In this document: positions 35,632 to 46,899 of the stretch, in pieces | Position numbering within the stretch: position 1 is the stretch's first letter | How the letters are laid out: each line of letters starts with the position of its first letter | From: Azadirachta indica | Lineage: Eukaryota; Streptophyta; Magnoliopsida; Sapindales; Meliaceae | NCBI GenBank assembly: GCA_022749755.1 | Contig: CM040447.1 | Location: 15,227,087 to 15,291,086, forward strand | Reading direction: 5' to 3' | DNA length: 64,000 nt | Position numbers and translations under genes: made by a program | The notes under the pieces: generated by a model | Databases searched by the model: none | Seen by the model: the letters and a program-made list of their open reading frames with translations, nothing else | What the model was told of the DNA's origin: nothing

Positions 35632-36686
35632 CGTCCGTCGTCGTTGCCATTGAGTGTTCTACTTTCTGAGTTTAGACTTCGCTGGCTGGTAGCACGTAAC
35701 AAGGGGCTCGTAGACCGGGTTTGCCTGTTTGTAGTTTTGTACGGGGCCCCGGATAACTGAATGTTGATTTTATTTAACTACACGTGGCGCTTAGTATTTG
35801 GTGCTCAACTCCTCGCGAAGAAATTTTTTAGTGTTCTTATTAATATGACTGGGACTGTATTAATAATATTCTTTGAGAAAATAAAAATTAAAATGATTGG
35901 AGTGAGATGTGCATAAAAATCATCACTTAACACTTTTTTATAATAAATTGTAGTTAGTTAGCCACCCAACAGAACAACGTCTTTTATACTCATTTACTTT
36001 AATCAATGTCTTTGTCTTTATTTTACTTTAAAAATTATTATTTTATGAATATTATATTAATTAATAAACACCCGAAAAATGAATGTCAAATGTTAATTTA
36101 TGTAACTAAATAAAAGCAAATCAAAACAAGATGGTTTTCCACTTATTTGTAACACAGAAAATAGTATATTCTGTGATTATGGTGGCAGTGTTAATATTAA
36201 TAACGAAAATAATGTACATTGAAAAGTTTATCTTGTCGTTTTCTTTTATTTTCATGGCCTCTGTTGTGCTTTCCACGAAAGTCGAAAAGGGATGTTGCGG
36301 GGTTAAATATACATAATAAAGACATGTTTGTCTTTATCATTAAAATATTAAATTACTAGAAAAGCCAAAAAAAAAAAAATTTATTATATAAGGTATGGAC
36401 TCTAGTCACGTGCATCCATAGTCTCCGGATTCTTATCATTAATAATTCGGGAAATTAACACGACATAAACCGAAGGTTTGAGAAAGCCTACAGGCACCAC
36501 CCTCTAATCTTGAGTTAATTTATTCTATTAGTTTGAATGATGGAAATATTTTATAACACATAAATTTTATGAATAAAAAAAGAGAAATTTAATTTAAATT
36601 TATTTATTATTTGAAAAAGTTTAAAAATATTTAAGAAATTTAATAAATAACAATTTTAGTTAAAAAAATTTTAAAATTTAGTATTT
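35632..36686. other. Spacer beyond the peptidase array
   Basis: No convincing gene. A 61-codon hydrophobic frame at 36131-36316 shows no known family. AT-rich from about 36540. Confidence 0.5.
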
Positions 36687-37811
36687 TAATTTAAAGGGAT
36701 ATTGACATTTTCTCCTCTAATATTTGGCCTAATAGGTAAATACTTTTCTGATGTTTAAAAAAAGACAGATGCCCCTTAATATTTGAATAAATAGGTAGAT
36801 ACACGTCTGAATTGACTGGTTAATTTATTATTATTTGTATCCCTCATCTTTTATATAATAATACTTAAATATATATTTTATTTCAATATAACATTTTACT
36901 CCCTCTTTTAATATTTTTTATAATATAATTTTTTTTAAATATAATAATTTAGTTTATATTTAATATTTTTTTCATAATATACTCAAAACTAAATATATTT
37001 TTAATTAAAAATATATGAAAATATAAATAAAAATATAAATAATAAATACATGTTATATATATATATTACAAATAAAAATAATAAAAAAAAATTTTCTTCT
37101 TTCTCTATTTTCTTAATTAAAATTAAATTATATTAGTTAATAAGAATATAAAATATATATAATTACTAATTTTATTAACAAAGTGATATTAAATTTTTTC
37201 TTTTTTTTTACTTTTTTATTTATATTTTCATGATTTTTCTCAAGAATATATAATAAATTTAATAGAATCTTTTAAATAAAAATATTAATATAAAAATAAA
37301 ATGTTAAACTATATTTCAAAATTCTTTTAACAATTAAATATAAAATTTATTGCAGAAAAAAGAAAAAAAAGATATAAATATTTTAACATGAGTTTAAAAT
37401 ATTTTAATATGAGTTTAATTTAACTCATTGTTTAAATTTTTTTAATAATATTTTATTTTTCAAATTTTCTACTGAAATAACAAATTAAAAATTTATTTAA
37501 TTTTGAATATATTATGAAAAAAAAATTAAATATGGACTAAATTATTATATTTAAAAAAATTATATTATGAAAAATATTAAAATAAGGAGTAAATATATTG
37601 AAATAAAATATATATCAAAGTGTTATTATATAAAAGATGAGGGACACAAATGGTAATAAATTAACCGGTCAACTAACGGAAATAAAAGTTCAGGGGGTAT
37701 CTACCTATTTATCCAAACGTTAGGGGTATCTGTTTTTTCTCAAACATCGGAGAGATATTTGCCTATTAGACCAAACATTAGGGGGAAAAATGTCAATATC
37801 CCTAATTTAAA
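36687..37811. mobile_element. Mutator-like MITE with long TIRs and 9-bp target duplication
   Basis: The element spans 36696-37802 (1107 bp). It begins GGGATATTGACATTTTCTCC and ends with the inverted counterpart GGGGGAAAAATGTCAATATCCC. The inverted repeats are imperfect but long, about 320 bases each (36696 to about 37015 and about 37485 to 37802), sharing blocks such as ATAAATAGGTAGATAC, CCCTCATCTTTTATATAATA and AAATATAATAATTTAGT. The same 9 bases, TAATTTAAA, flank both ends (36687-36695 and 37803-37811). Long inverted repeats with 9-bp duplications are the signature of Mutator-like elements. No transposase frame is present and the centre is A/T-rich, so it is non-autonomous. Confidence 0.92.
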
Positions 37812-38397
37812 TTTAATTAAAAAATATAGGTTGAATTTAATTAATAATTTGAATTTGAATTTAATTAAAAAAATAATTTGATTTTAATTAATAAAAAATT
37901 TTGTTTAATTTTAGAAACATACATTTTTACCTATATTTCGATAAGCATGATTTTTGTAAGAGAGAGCGTTTAACACTTCGAATCCGGCATTAAGAAAGTG
38001 GCACCCAATTAGGGTGTTATGAAAATATTCAAACACTAAATAAAAAAATATATCAAAACCATACAGTATAAACTCTTACATCGATAATTATGCAATACTT
38101 TAAATATGGCAAAGTTCTCATCCTATATAGTATCCTTGAGCTCTTATTCATCTTGACTATAACAAATACCAAAAACTTGAAAAGTAGGAGTGAACTAATG
38201 CTCAATAGATAGTTATACACAAAGACAATTTTAAAATTTGTAATAAACAAATTTAAATATAAAAACACTTCTTAATTTCCAATAAAGAGTGTAGTAAATA
38301 TTAAATCGTAATCTCACTTTTGATATTCATATAAACAATATAAAACACATAATTCTCTTATAAAAAAACAATTTTCATAAATTTTGTGCTTACGTAT

Positions 38398-38533
38398 TTT
38401 ACGGACTTTATTTTGAAAGACTATCGTTCCAAAAATTGGCCATACGTACTTTAGAGACATTATTTTTAGAGACCGTTGCTCCAACAAAAATAACCTTTAG
38501 GGGTATCATTTTCAAAGATCGTCGCTTTAAACA
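38398..38533. repeat. Three imperfect repeats of about 55 bp
   Basis: The words TTGAAAGACTATCGTTCCAA, TTTAGAGACCGTTGCTCCAA and TTCAAAGATCGTCGCTTTAA recur at roughly regular spacing, as in an eroded minisatellite. Confidence 0.45.
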
Positions 38534-39109
38534 CCGGCACCACATCACAACAAAAACCATAACCATCACATTTTCATTTATTAAATATATTCACAATATT
38601 TTCATACAAATCATATATTTATAAAAAATATAAAACGTGTTGACACAATTTTCTCACTGTATTTGTAAATATAATATTCATATAAAAATTACTATTTAAA
38701 TTCTATTAAAAAAATAATTAATTGGATCAACACGTGATAATTCAAAATTTTCTTAAACATTAATAAAAAACATTAAATATAAGAAAACATCATACTTTTC
38801 AGTTTTAAAAATAAAATCCAAAAAATACATATAAATACCTTCTTGAATATCGCACAATAATTTCTACTCCTCTGTTGAGTTTTCCTTTTCCTCCAAATCT
38901 CTCCTTAACATCAATTTAACAGTATGATAAATAATAAACCAAACTTAATTATCTAGCAAAAATATACTATTCACACATAAATATTCTAACCCAATAAAAT
39001 CCTAAAACTAAATTATGTAATATAATTTATTAAATTTAAAAGTAAATCATAAGAAATTCTACCCCAATTTCTCAATTTTCCTAATTTCTTCGTTTTCTTC
39101 CTTTCTGTC

Positions 39110-39133
39110 CTCTTCTTCTTCTTCTTCTTCTTT
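39110..39133 (+). repeat. (TCT)n microsatellite
   Basis: About seven TCT units inside a longer pyrimidine-rich tract (39060-39185). Confidence 0.85.
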
Positions 39134-42065
39134 TTTCTCTTTCCTTTCTCTTTTCATTCTTTTCTTTTCTTTCTTCCTCTTTCTGTTTTCGTTTTGTATT
39201 TCTTGCTTCCAAGTTGTGAAACTACAGATTTTATATATGTATATAAATATATATGTACCCACCACCTCACTAAAAGAAAAATATTTACTTTAATTTATTT
39301 TAATTTATTTTTTTCCTTTTCTTCCACCTGGCCATCCAATAACAAGAGGAGGCAAACTTATCATTTTTTTTTCTTTCTTTTTCACCTTACACGCATCATG
39401 AGAAAGTCAAATAGCTTTCTATTATCAATTAAACCTATCAACTTTTTCTTTTTTGACCTTTACCCACAATAAACTTCATATTATCAAATATATTCATTCT
39501 TCTAAAAACTATAACATATTCATCCTAATCAAATAATTTTCCCAAAAATAAATATGTTCATCTTTTAAATTTCAATCTCCCATACACTCATATAATATAA
39601 TGTCAATATATCCATATATATATGCATTCTTATTAATATAAGAATTCTAGGTATTATAGAGTGTGTACTTTAAACCATCTAGTCCCTGGCTGGATGCCTT
39701 GTTACACTTATATTTTGGCATGTTAGTAAATTAAAAACAAATCTAATAACAATGATAATTAATATGTTGAGATTTCGTTTAGTATAAATTGTTGTAACTT
39801 AAAAATTACTGCAATTGATAATGGCGGAGGAAAAAATATAACTCAGTAGGAGCTAATTCTTTTTAATAGATTTAATTTTGATGGCTAATTAATTTAAATA
39901 ATAACAGAGCAATTATCAATTATTAGTAGAGGATAAAAAATAAAAAGTAAAAATTGTACCCTCACAAATTTATTGTTCTTCCTTTTTATTTTTCATGTCT
40001 GTGAATTAATTCCTTATAGTTATTTTCAATTTTTATTTTCTTACATATCTAAGAAATCAAGAAAAATAACAACAATTAAATAATAGATTAAGTTATAAGT
40101 AGCTAGCATACAAAAAAGGAAAAAAAAGGAAAACTCTCAATTGTTGGAGTTAAAACAAAAAAAGTTAAGAAGAGTAGGGATTGGTTAAAATATATTAATA
40201 TAATACTACTTAACCTTCTATATAAAACTTAAATTTTTTATACAAAAGCTTAAAATTTATTCGTAAAGTTGAAATTCTACTTTAAAACTCTAATAAATAA
40301 TGTTTGAAATCGAAACTTAAAAAATATAACACTAAACTTAAAAGTATTAATACTTATTTTAATATCTTAGAACAAATTTATGGAAAAAATTTATAAATCT
40401 TTTTGTACTTAAAAAATTAAACGTTTAAAAATTATAAAATTAATTCTAATAAATTAATGTAACTAATTTTGATAATTTAATGGGGCCAAGTGTATATAAA
40501 TATATGGGGGTTCAAACACAATTTTTTTTATTTCACGAAGCTTAAACTCTCTATGGACATTAACTGGATCTACCTCTAGTTGCCAAAAGGGAAGTTCTAA
40601 TATCAAACATTAATAAAAAAAATATGTATAAATTTTATTAAAAATTGGTATTATCAAATATTTTTTAACTTTACTTAATTTTAAAGTATAGTCACATAAA
40701 AACATATTAAATAAAATTTAAAACTGTATTTTTCTCAACCTCTCTAGTAAATTAACCATTGATTTTATCGTTAGTGATGATAGATTTCATATAATTATTC
40801 AACTCTTTTATTCATATTATCGACTATATACTAAGAACATATATACGTATTACTGGTAAAAAATAGGATCAAGTTTTGTGGAAGAAGAACTAAGCTTAAA
40901 TATGTAGAAACGAAGAGAACCGTTGAATTGTGAATGGATATGAAAAAAAAAATATTAATAATAATAAAATAATAAGGTCAATTTTGGTACGCGGAAGGAT
41001 ATCAAGGGAAAAGGTTTTGATTTTATTTAAACTTAATAAATGACTAGATAGGTTTTATATTGAGAAATGGAGTATGAGAAAATTGTAAGGTGGATATATT
41101 TAACTTCATTCGTTGAATTATCATTGTGAACTTACGTTCAAAATAGGATGAATGACATTTAATTTAATAAAAAGGGTGAATTTAGCCATTTTATCTTTAT
41201 TTAATATTGCCAAAATAATGATGTCATTTACATCTCATGCCTCGTTAACAATTCAAAACGAGTTATTATAACGTTTGTTAGTTTCAACAAATGTCATATA
41301 TTTCATAGAGTTATCATATGTTTTTACGGGTTAGAATTATATATCATCTATTGGATTTATTCAATTATTCAAAAGAAAAATTTTAATTAAACAATTAGTT
41401 GCATATGGAATGATCTTAATTTTAACAACAACCGTGGTTGATTACTTGATTTTTATGTTTCTTTCTTGTTTTTTTGGTTTTTTCCTTTAGATTGAAGAAG
41501 ATAATAAAAACTAACAATCAAAATGTGCATCAAGAGCAAGAGGGTTGTTTCATTTGTATGTTGGAGATAAAAATAATGAAAACTCTTTTTCTTGGTCTTG
41601 ACTGTGTATGATCATCTGCATGCAGTAAAATATGAGAAGAAGGTTACCTGGAAATACGTACAGACAAAGAATAGCTCGACATTATTTCGTCTTCCATTAA
41701 TATTGATAAGAAGCACCATCACAGAATACAAACACAGTACTGTTTTAATGCCATTTGAACAAGCAACATGGACAGTATCACAACTGGAAATTAAACAACA
41801 GAAACAAGGACAGAGAGCATTTGACGAGACTGCAATCTTTTGATTAGGGAAGTGTCCCGAGGGACTTGTCTACGCTGCTTAACTACATAATTGCATTACT
41901 GACATAATCTTTACAAAAGTAAAGGCAAAAGCAAAGCCTAGGTGAGGAAGACCGGCCGGCGCCCTAGAACCAGTTTAGATAGATAGACAGATGATGCTTC
42001 ATTGCCCTGGTTTTCATGCTGTACTCTTAAGAAAGTCATGCCAAGAACCATGCTTTCTGTTTCGA

Positions 42066-43101
42066 TCACTTCTTCTTCTGCAACACAAGGGAAAAAATTT
42101 TTTAAAAAAAAAAAAAAAACAGAAGTTTAGCCATATTGTAGTTAATGCAATCATATAATGCAAATCAAACAGAAGTACTAAAGACTCACTTGATACTTCC
42201 TATAATATTACATATATACATAAAATGAACATAATAAAATCCTGACCCTGTTTTTGAAACTATTTGATTGGCGATGCTTCATATTCAAATCAAGGAATTT
42301 GAACCTGGTACCCACCATGGCAGAGCAGCGCAGACGACCATTCCGCTTAGGCTTAGCCACTGGAACACGAGAGACACAGAGATTTTGTTCTTCACTATTA
42401 ACTTCTTCTTCAAGTTTCGGTGGTGGCTGACTTGTTCCTTCTTCGCTCTGAGCTTTAGGTTCAGGTTCTGAAGGTGGCAAATTCAAAGGACGGGCAACGT
42501 CCGTCCGCTGCAAAAAATGAAAAACAAAAATAAATAATCAGCGTTCCAAGGAGCTTTTAGACTAGAGGATGTTATAACGCAGAGTTTACAAGAGTCAACA
42601 GGTGATGAGGAAGGATAAAATTACCACAGCCTGCTGTCTCAGTACCAGAAACCTTGAATGTGCTCTTTTGCGTGCCCCATTGTGAACCAATGCGTCACAA
42701 TTAATGCACAGCGAAATACAATCCTTCTCGCAGTGAAAGAAAGCTACATGTTTGTTGCAAAGGAGAGAACATAAGTGAAAAAGGTTTCTAAATAAAGCAT
42801 ATATGAACTACCAAACAGAAGTGTTTTTTTTCCTTAAATAATGAAAGGAGAAGCTAAATATGGAAAGGAAAACAAATTCGATCACCTTGGGCGCGGTCGC
42901 ATATTTCACACAGTGGATATTTGCCATTATCAACAAGAGATAACCGCATATGGCTGCAAACTTTGCCATCATGTGCCTGAAACAGTGGCAATTTATAACT
43001 CAAAAGTGTTGTTTGTTCTTACATAAACTAAATATGGCTAAACATAAATCTTTCCCATGCCAATGCAGTTAAAATCTCCAAGAACACAAAAAGCAGTTCA
43101 C

Positions 43102-43164
<63 letters not shown>

Positions 43165-43534
43165 TATATATACCCTCTTCTCCAATCATAATCCCTACAT
43201 GCAACAGAATTAAACAGCACTTTGAACAAGAAAGTTATATTCCTTTATCTTGGTGATGAACTATTACTCCAAGAATTACTGACATTAGTTTTTTACTCGA
43301 CAATCGTAAATACCATATAACGATGTAAGTGGGTGAATCTTCAGATAGCCGAGTGTCAGAAACAAGAACTAGAAGCATAACGTAAATATTTGAAAAAGAA
43401 ACGAAAAGAAAAAAAAAATAGAGAAATAGAAGAAAGATAACCGCCTGGTCGCAGGAACTACAAAGAGCAATCTTGTAGTCAGGGCAAAAAACCACTGCAA
43501 CAGCACCCTCACAAAAGTCACAAATAACTCTCAT
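42066..43534 (-). CDS. Double B-box zinc-finger protein, BBX18/19-like
   Basis: Exons on the minus strand: 43534-43442, 42976-42886, 42743-42625, 42507-42247, 42077-42066 (the last, KKK-stop, is the least certain; reading through instead gives a stop at 42208). Total 576 bases, 191 residues. Two N-terminal B-boxes and no CCT domain place it in plant BBX group IV, nuclear proteins that bind transcription factors in light and temperature signalling. B-box 2 (about residues 52-93) keeps its cysteine, aspartate and histidine ligands. B-box 1 is unusual: after Cys17 the sequence is CPDYKIALC, with Asp one residue early, and the last two histidines (33 and 40) are two residues closer than normal. 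The tail is acidic/proline-rich, then FKFLDLN resembles the LIDLN-type motif of BBX18/19. Intron 1 holds a TA/GA microsatellite. Good splice phases support an expressed gene, but constraint on B-box 1 may be relaxed. Confidence 0.85.
43107..43172 (+). repeat. Compound (TA)n(GA)n microsatellite in intron 1 of the B-box gene
   Basis: Roughly 15 TA units followed by about 13 GA units and a short TA tail. Confidence 0.95.
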
Positions 43535-45836
43535 ACTTGCTCTCTTTCTCTCTTTTCTGTCTAGCTATATTCTGTTCTACACTCGAAGCACACTCCCAGC
43601 AGGCAACGGCTTCATCAATTTATAGCCCAATATCTCTGACGATAACAAGCCACCGCGCACCAAACCCACATGGGTAAACTTGTCTTCCTCATCTCAAATA
43701 CGTTTTATTTCTCGACGCTCAACGATGACGCACCATAGACCGAGGACTAGGACTGCAGGTAAACATTGATATCGTGTCAAGCTCCTGTAGCTCGCTGAGG
43801 GGGCCCAGTGGGGCCCTCCTGAAATTTTAGGAAGGCAAATTAATTTATGGTTATGGGGTGAATACAGCGGACTTAGGCTACAAACTTTTGTTTTTTTTTG
43901 TTTTCTTTATCCCCTACAAGAAACTTCAACTCATTGAATGTGTGGTTAAGTTGTAACATTTTTGGCACACTCAAGTTTACAACTTCGTAAATAAAAAATT
44001 GGAACTTTCAAAATTTATAAATATGTATATTATATTTGTATCTTGGTTAACATCGGGTAAATTTAAACAAGATAAGAGTAACCTAAATCTTAAAATAATG
44101 TTTAGAAAATATTATACTAATAATAAACCATGAAATTAATAAAATTTTTAATAATGGAATGGCGCAAATAGTTTTGAAATAAAATAAAACATTTTTTTAT
44201 TCAAATATTTTTCTCTTAAAAAGTTCTGGTACAGTATTTCAAATTTTAATTCCAAATATAAAATGAGAAAGGAAGAGAAAATGAGAGGGTGAGCGAGCGA
44301 GTATGATGGCGTTGTCAAACCATATATTATGTGAGTTTGGAGTGGAGCTACAAAACTTTTGAAGGTGGAGTGGGCAGCAGGTGGGGTTGGTTCTCTTGGC
44401 TTTTAGCTCACCCACAGGTTAAATATCTGGCATGGGTCCTACGGCCTGTATTCCTCGCCGTACCCTTCTTCGTCCCATTTTATGTCGACAGTTCAAAGTT
44501 TATCCATCCAGGAGAGTCTTCTGTAGTCCCTCCGCTGTAAAATACCGCCTCCCCCATTTTAATTTCGGCGAAACAAATATTTGTTTTTTGCGTGCCAGAA
44601 AGTCTCAATTATTTTATGATATTTATATATAAAACTAGAGTTTTGGATTATTAGATTAATTATATTATATTTAAATGGTTAATTATTCACGTGGATAGTA
44701 ATTAAAAGGGGGGTGTAGAATATTATTTTTTTTCTTTTTATTTTATTTTATTCTTTCGCATGTTAGCTAGCTAGAAAAAGGCTCGGGCAACCTTCTCAGA
44801 TAATCTTTTAGTAGGCGACATTTTTTCAATTCAATTATATGTACGTATAAAAGAGTAAAAGAGAAAAAAAAAAAAAAATCCAGGAGCGTATAGTGGCGGA
44901 GAGAATATTTAAAAGGGATAGCAGCAGGCTGATTGCTTTTCATCAAATGCTACTCTTTTTAACGTATCCCTAATGATTAAGAAATTGCGACATTTGATGG
45001 AACATGCTAATCCGAGTCTCTTCAACTGTTAATGATCCTTCTCTGTCACAATTTACAAGAGAGACTTTTTGTCTTGACGTGATGTGAGGATAAAACAGTA
45101 GAGATACGCCACTACATTTCTTTGGTCTGCTTTTTTATAACCAGTTATTTCAGACTTTGGTGCTCGATTACTTGGTCCAAATTCTCTCATATCTATACCT
45201 TTGTTCCAACAAATCTATCGTGAATTCAATCCAGAAATCCATGATGTGAAATTGTGAAGGGTGGATTCCATTTTATACGTGATTAATACTACTAAAATTC
45301 AAAACCAAAATGATCATTTATATGGGGTTGCGTGTATACTTGCTGCCCAAAAGCAAGCAGTAAAATTTAATATCACATTTGATAACAATTTTTACAAACA
45401 CGTTGATAGTAATTTCTACAAGCTGGCGATCGAAGTTAGTACGTATATATAAATTCACAGATTTTTTTTTTTAATTTTTAATCTATAATTTTCATTCTCC
45501 CCGTATACAATTTAATGCCAACCACATCTTGATGTCTAATAAGAACACCCGAAAAGCCTAAAATAATGGTACACACTGACACCGAAGGAAATGCACTCGT
45601 TCAATACATATTTCACAATTTATTACAGGGTAATATGAAATTAATGTAGACTCTCCTCGTTGCAACCAAAACACAAGACCTTATAAGATCTGTAGTACAA
45701 TTCAACTTGAGATTTTTTTTTTTTTTTTAAGTACAGTACCAAGATTGCAATATCTTTTTTAAACAGACAAAGAAAATGAAATTAATTTTGTTCACTCTTT
45801 GTTACCCTTTTTCTTTTTATAAACTTTTGGGAAAAC
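43535..45836. other. Intergenic between the B-box and glyoxalase-like genes
   Basis: No gene is supported. The CT-rich stretch just after 43535 is the probable 5' leader of the B-box gene. Short frames near 44331-44632 and 45261-45452 have no recognisable features. The right end is the 3' flank of the glyoxalase-like gene. Confidence 0.5.
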
Positions 45837-46798
45837 TTAAAATGAAAAGTTCAACATGTCCATGCTGAGGCTCTCCATCATCTCAGTCTCCATGAATCCA
45901 CATGTACTTGGCGCTGCCCTCTTGAAACTTCCCATTCTAGGCTTGAATGAACAGGAAGAAAGAGGTAGGATTGGAATGTTTTCACAGTTGCATAACTCAA
46001 TCATGTAACCATCTGGATCGTGGAAAAACACTTGATCAACTTTGATTCCGTCATCTTCTACCACCGCTGTCACATATCTCATTCCCATAGCTTCAAGTCT
46101 CCTCTTAACAAGGCCAACATCGGTGCACTGTCCAAAGAATTGTAACCAAAATTAGGGTATACATATATATGCATGTCATGATGATTAGAAACGCATACAG
46201 ATTGCAAGCCTCCTACTTTTAATGTTACAGTGTAACGGGAGAACGTTTGTATATGTATAAATATATATCTTACCTGGAAAGATATGTGGTTATCTTTGGG
46301 ATTGATAGGTCGCGGTTCATTGATGATGTCAAAATCATCAATTGATGGGTTCTCAATCAAGTGTATCCCGATGCCATAATTGTACAACCTGCATAAAATC
46401 ACGTATTGATGCTCAGCCCTTTAGTGAGTAGTGTGTATCTGAAGTTTATTTTCCCCAAGAAAATAAAGTGCTTCAAGTTCCATAATGAAAAGCTAAAGGC
46501 ATAAGTTTATGTCGTAAAGATAGACAATGCGATAAAATGAAAGTCGGAACTTTCGGTACATTTCCAGGAAGGTGATACTCCAATTAATGAAAAATATAAC
46601 ACAAATTAAGAGAGAGTATCAGACTAACCAAGCTCCATTGAATTTAAAAGAAGAGGGGCGTTTGATGAGAACAAAACCCAAGACATCTGCATAAAATCTC
46701 ACGGAATCCCAGACTGATCTGCACAAAAGAGACACATGGTTCAATGAGAGAAGAGGCAGTGCCTCGTAGTTGCTGACTTCTTCAATCTCTACGATCAT
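45837..46798 (-). CDS. Glyoxalase I-like (VOC superfamily) protein
   Basis: Three exons on the minus strand, 46798-46629, 46388-46274 and 46127-45837, phases consistent, 576 bases and 191 residues. It resembles plant GLYI-4/GLYI-7-type proteins of the vicinal oxygen chelate fold, related to lactoylglutathione lyase, which converts the methylglyoxal-glutathione adduct. Recognisable segments: LPLLSLNHVSLLC (His21), FYADVLGFVLIKRPSSF, LYNYGIGIHLIE, DNHISFQ (His91) and FFHDPDGYMIELCNCEN (Glu139). These are likely metal ligands; I could not locate a convincing fourth, so lyase activity is not assured. The C-terminal 45 residues, rich in Ser and Met, are not conserved. Start chosen as the first in-frame ATG upstream of the VOC domain. 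A TATA-like element lies about 85 bases upstream. Confidence 0.9.
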
Positions 46799-46881
46799 CT
46801 TTTTTAATTTTTGGCCCTTTTTCTTACTTCAACTTCTTCGCTTTCTCTTTGTATGCACGAACCACATTGCAACAATTGACC

Positions 46882-46891
46882 TTTATATAAA
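46882..46891 (-). promoter_or_regulatory. Probable TATA box of the glyoxalase-like gene
   Basis: Palindromic TTTATATAAA, 84-93 bases upstream of the ATG at 46798. The position suits a plant core promoter with a leader of about 50-60 bases. Confidence 0.5.
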
Positions 46892-46899
46892 GCAAGAAA

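Larger units (their letters stand above)
37812..42065. other. Long AT-rich intergenic stretch
   Basis: No supported gene. Contains three imperfect repeats near 38.4-38.5 kb, a TCT microsatellite at 39110-39133 (which makes a false glutamate/lysine-rich frame on the other strand) and low-complexity A/T sequence. The frame at 41592-41843 has no recognised domain. Confidence 0.5.

Noticed and set aside
36131..36316. Hydrophobic 61-codon frame
   Set aside because: AT-rich region, no conserved motif, no promoter or partner exon.
39059..39265. Lysine/glutamate-rich minus-strand frame
   Set aside because: Produced by the TCT/CTTT pyrimidine tract; low complexity only.
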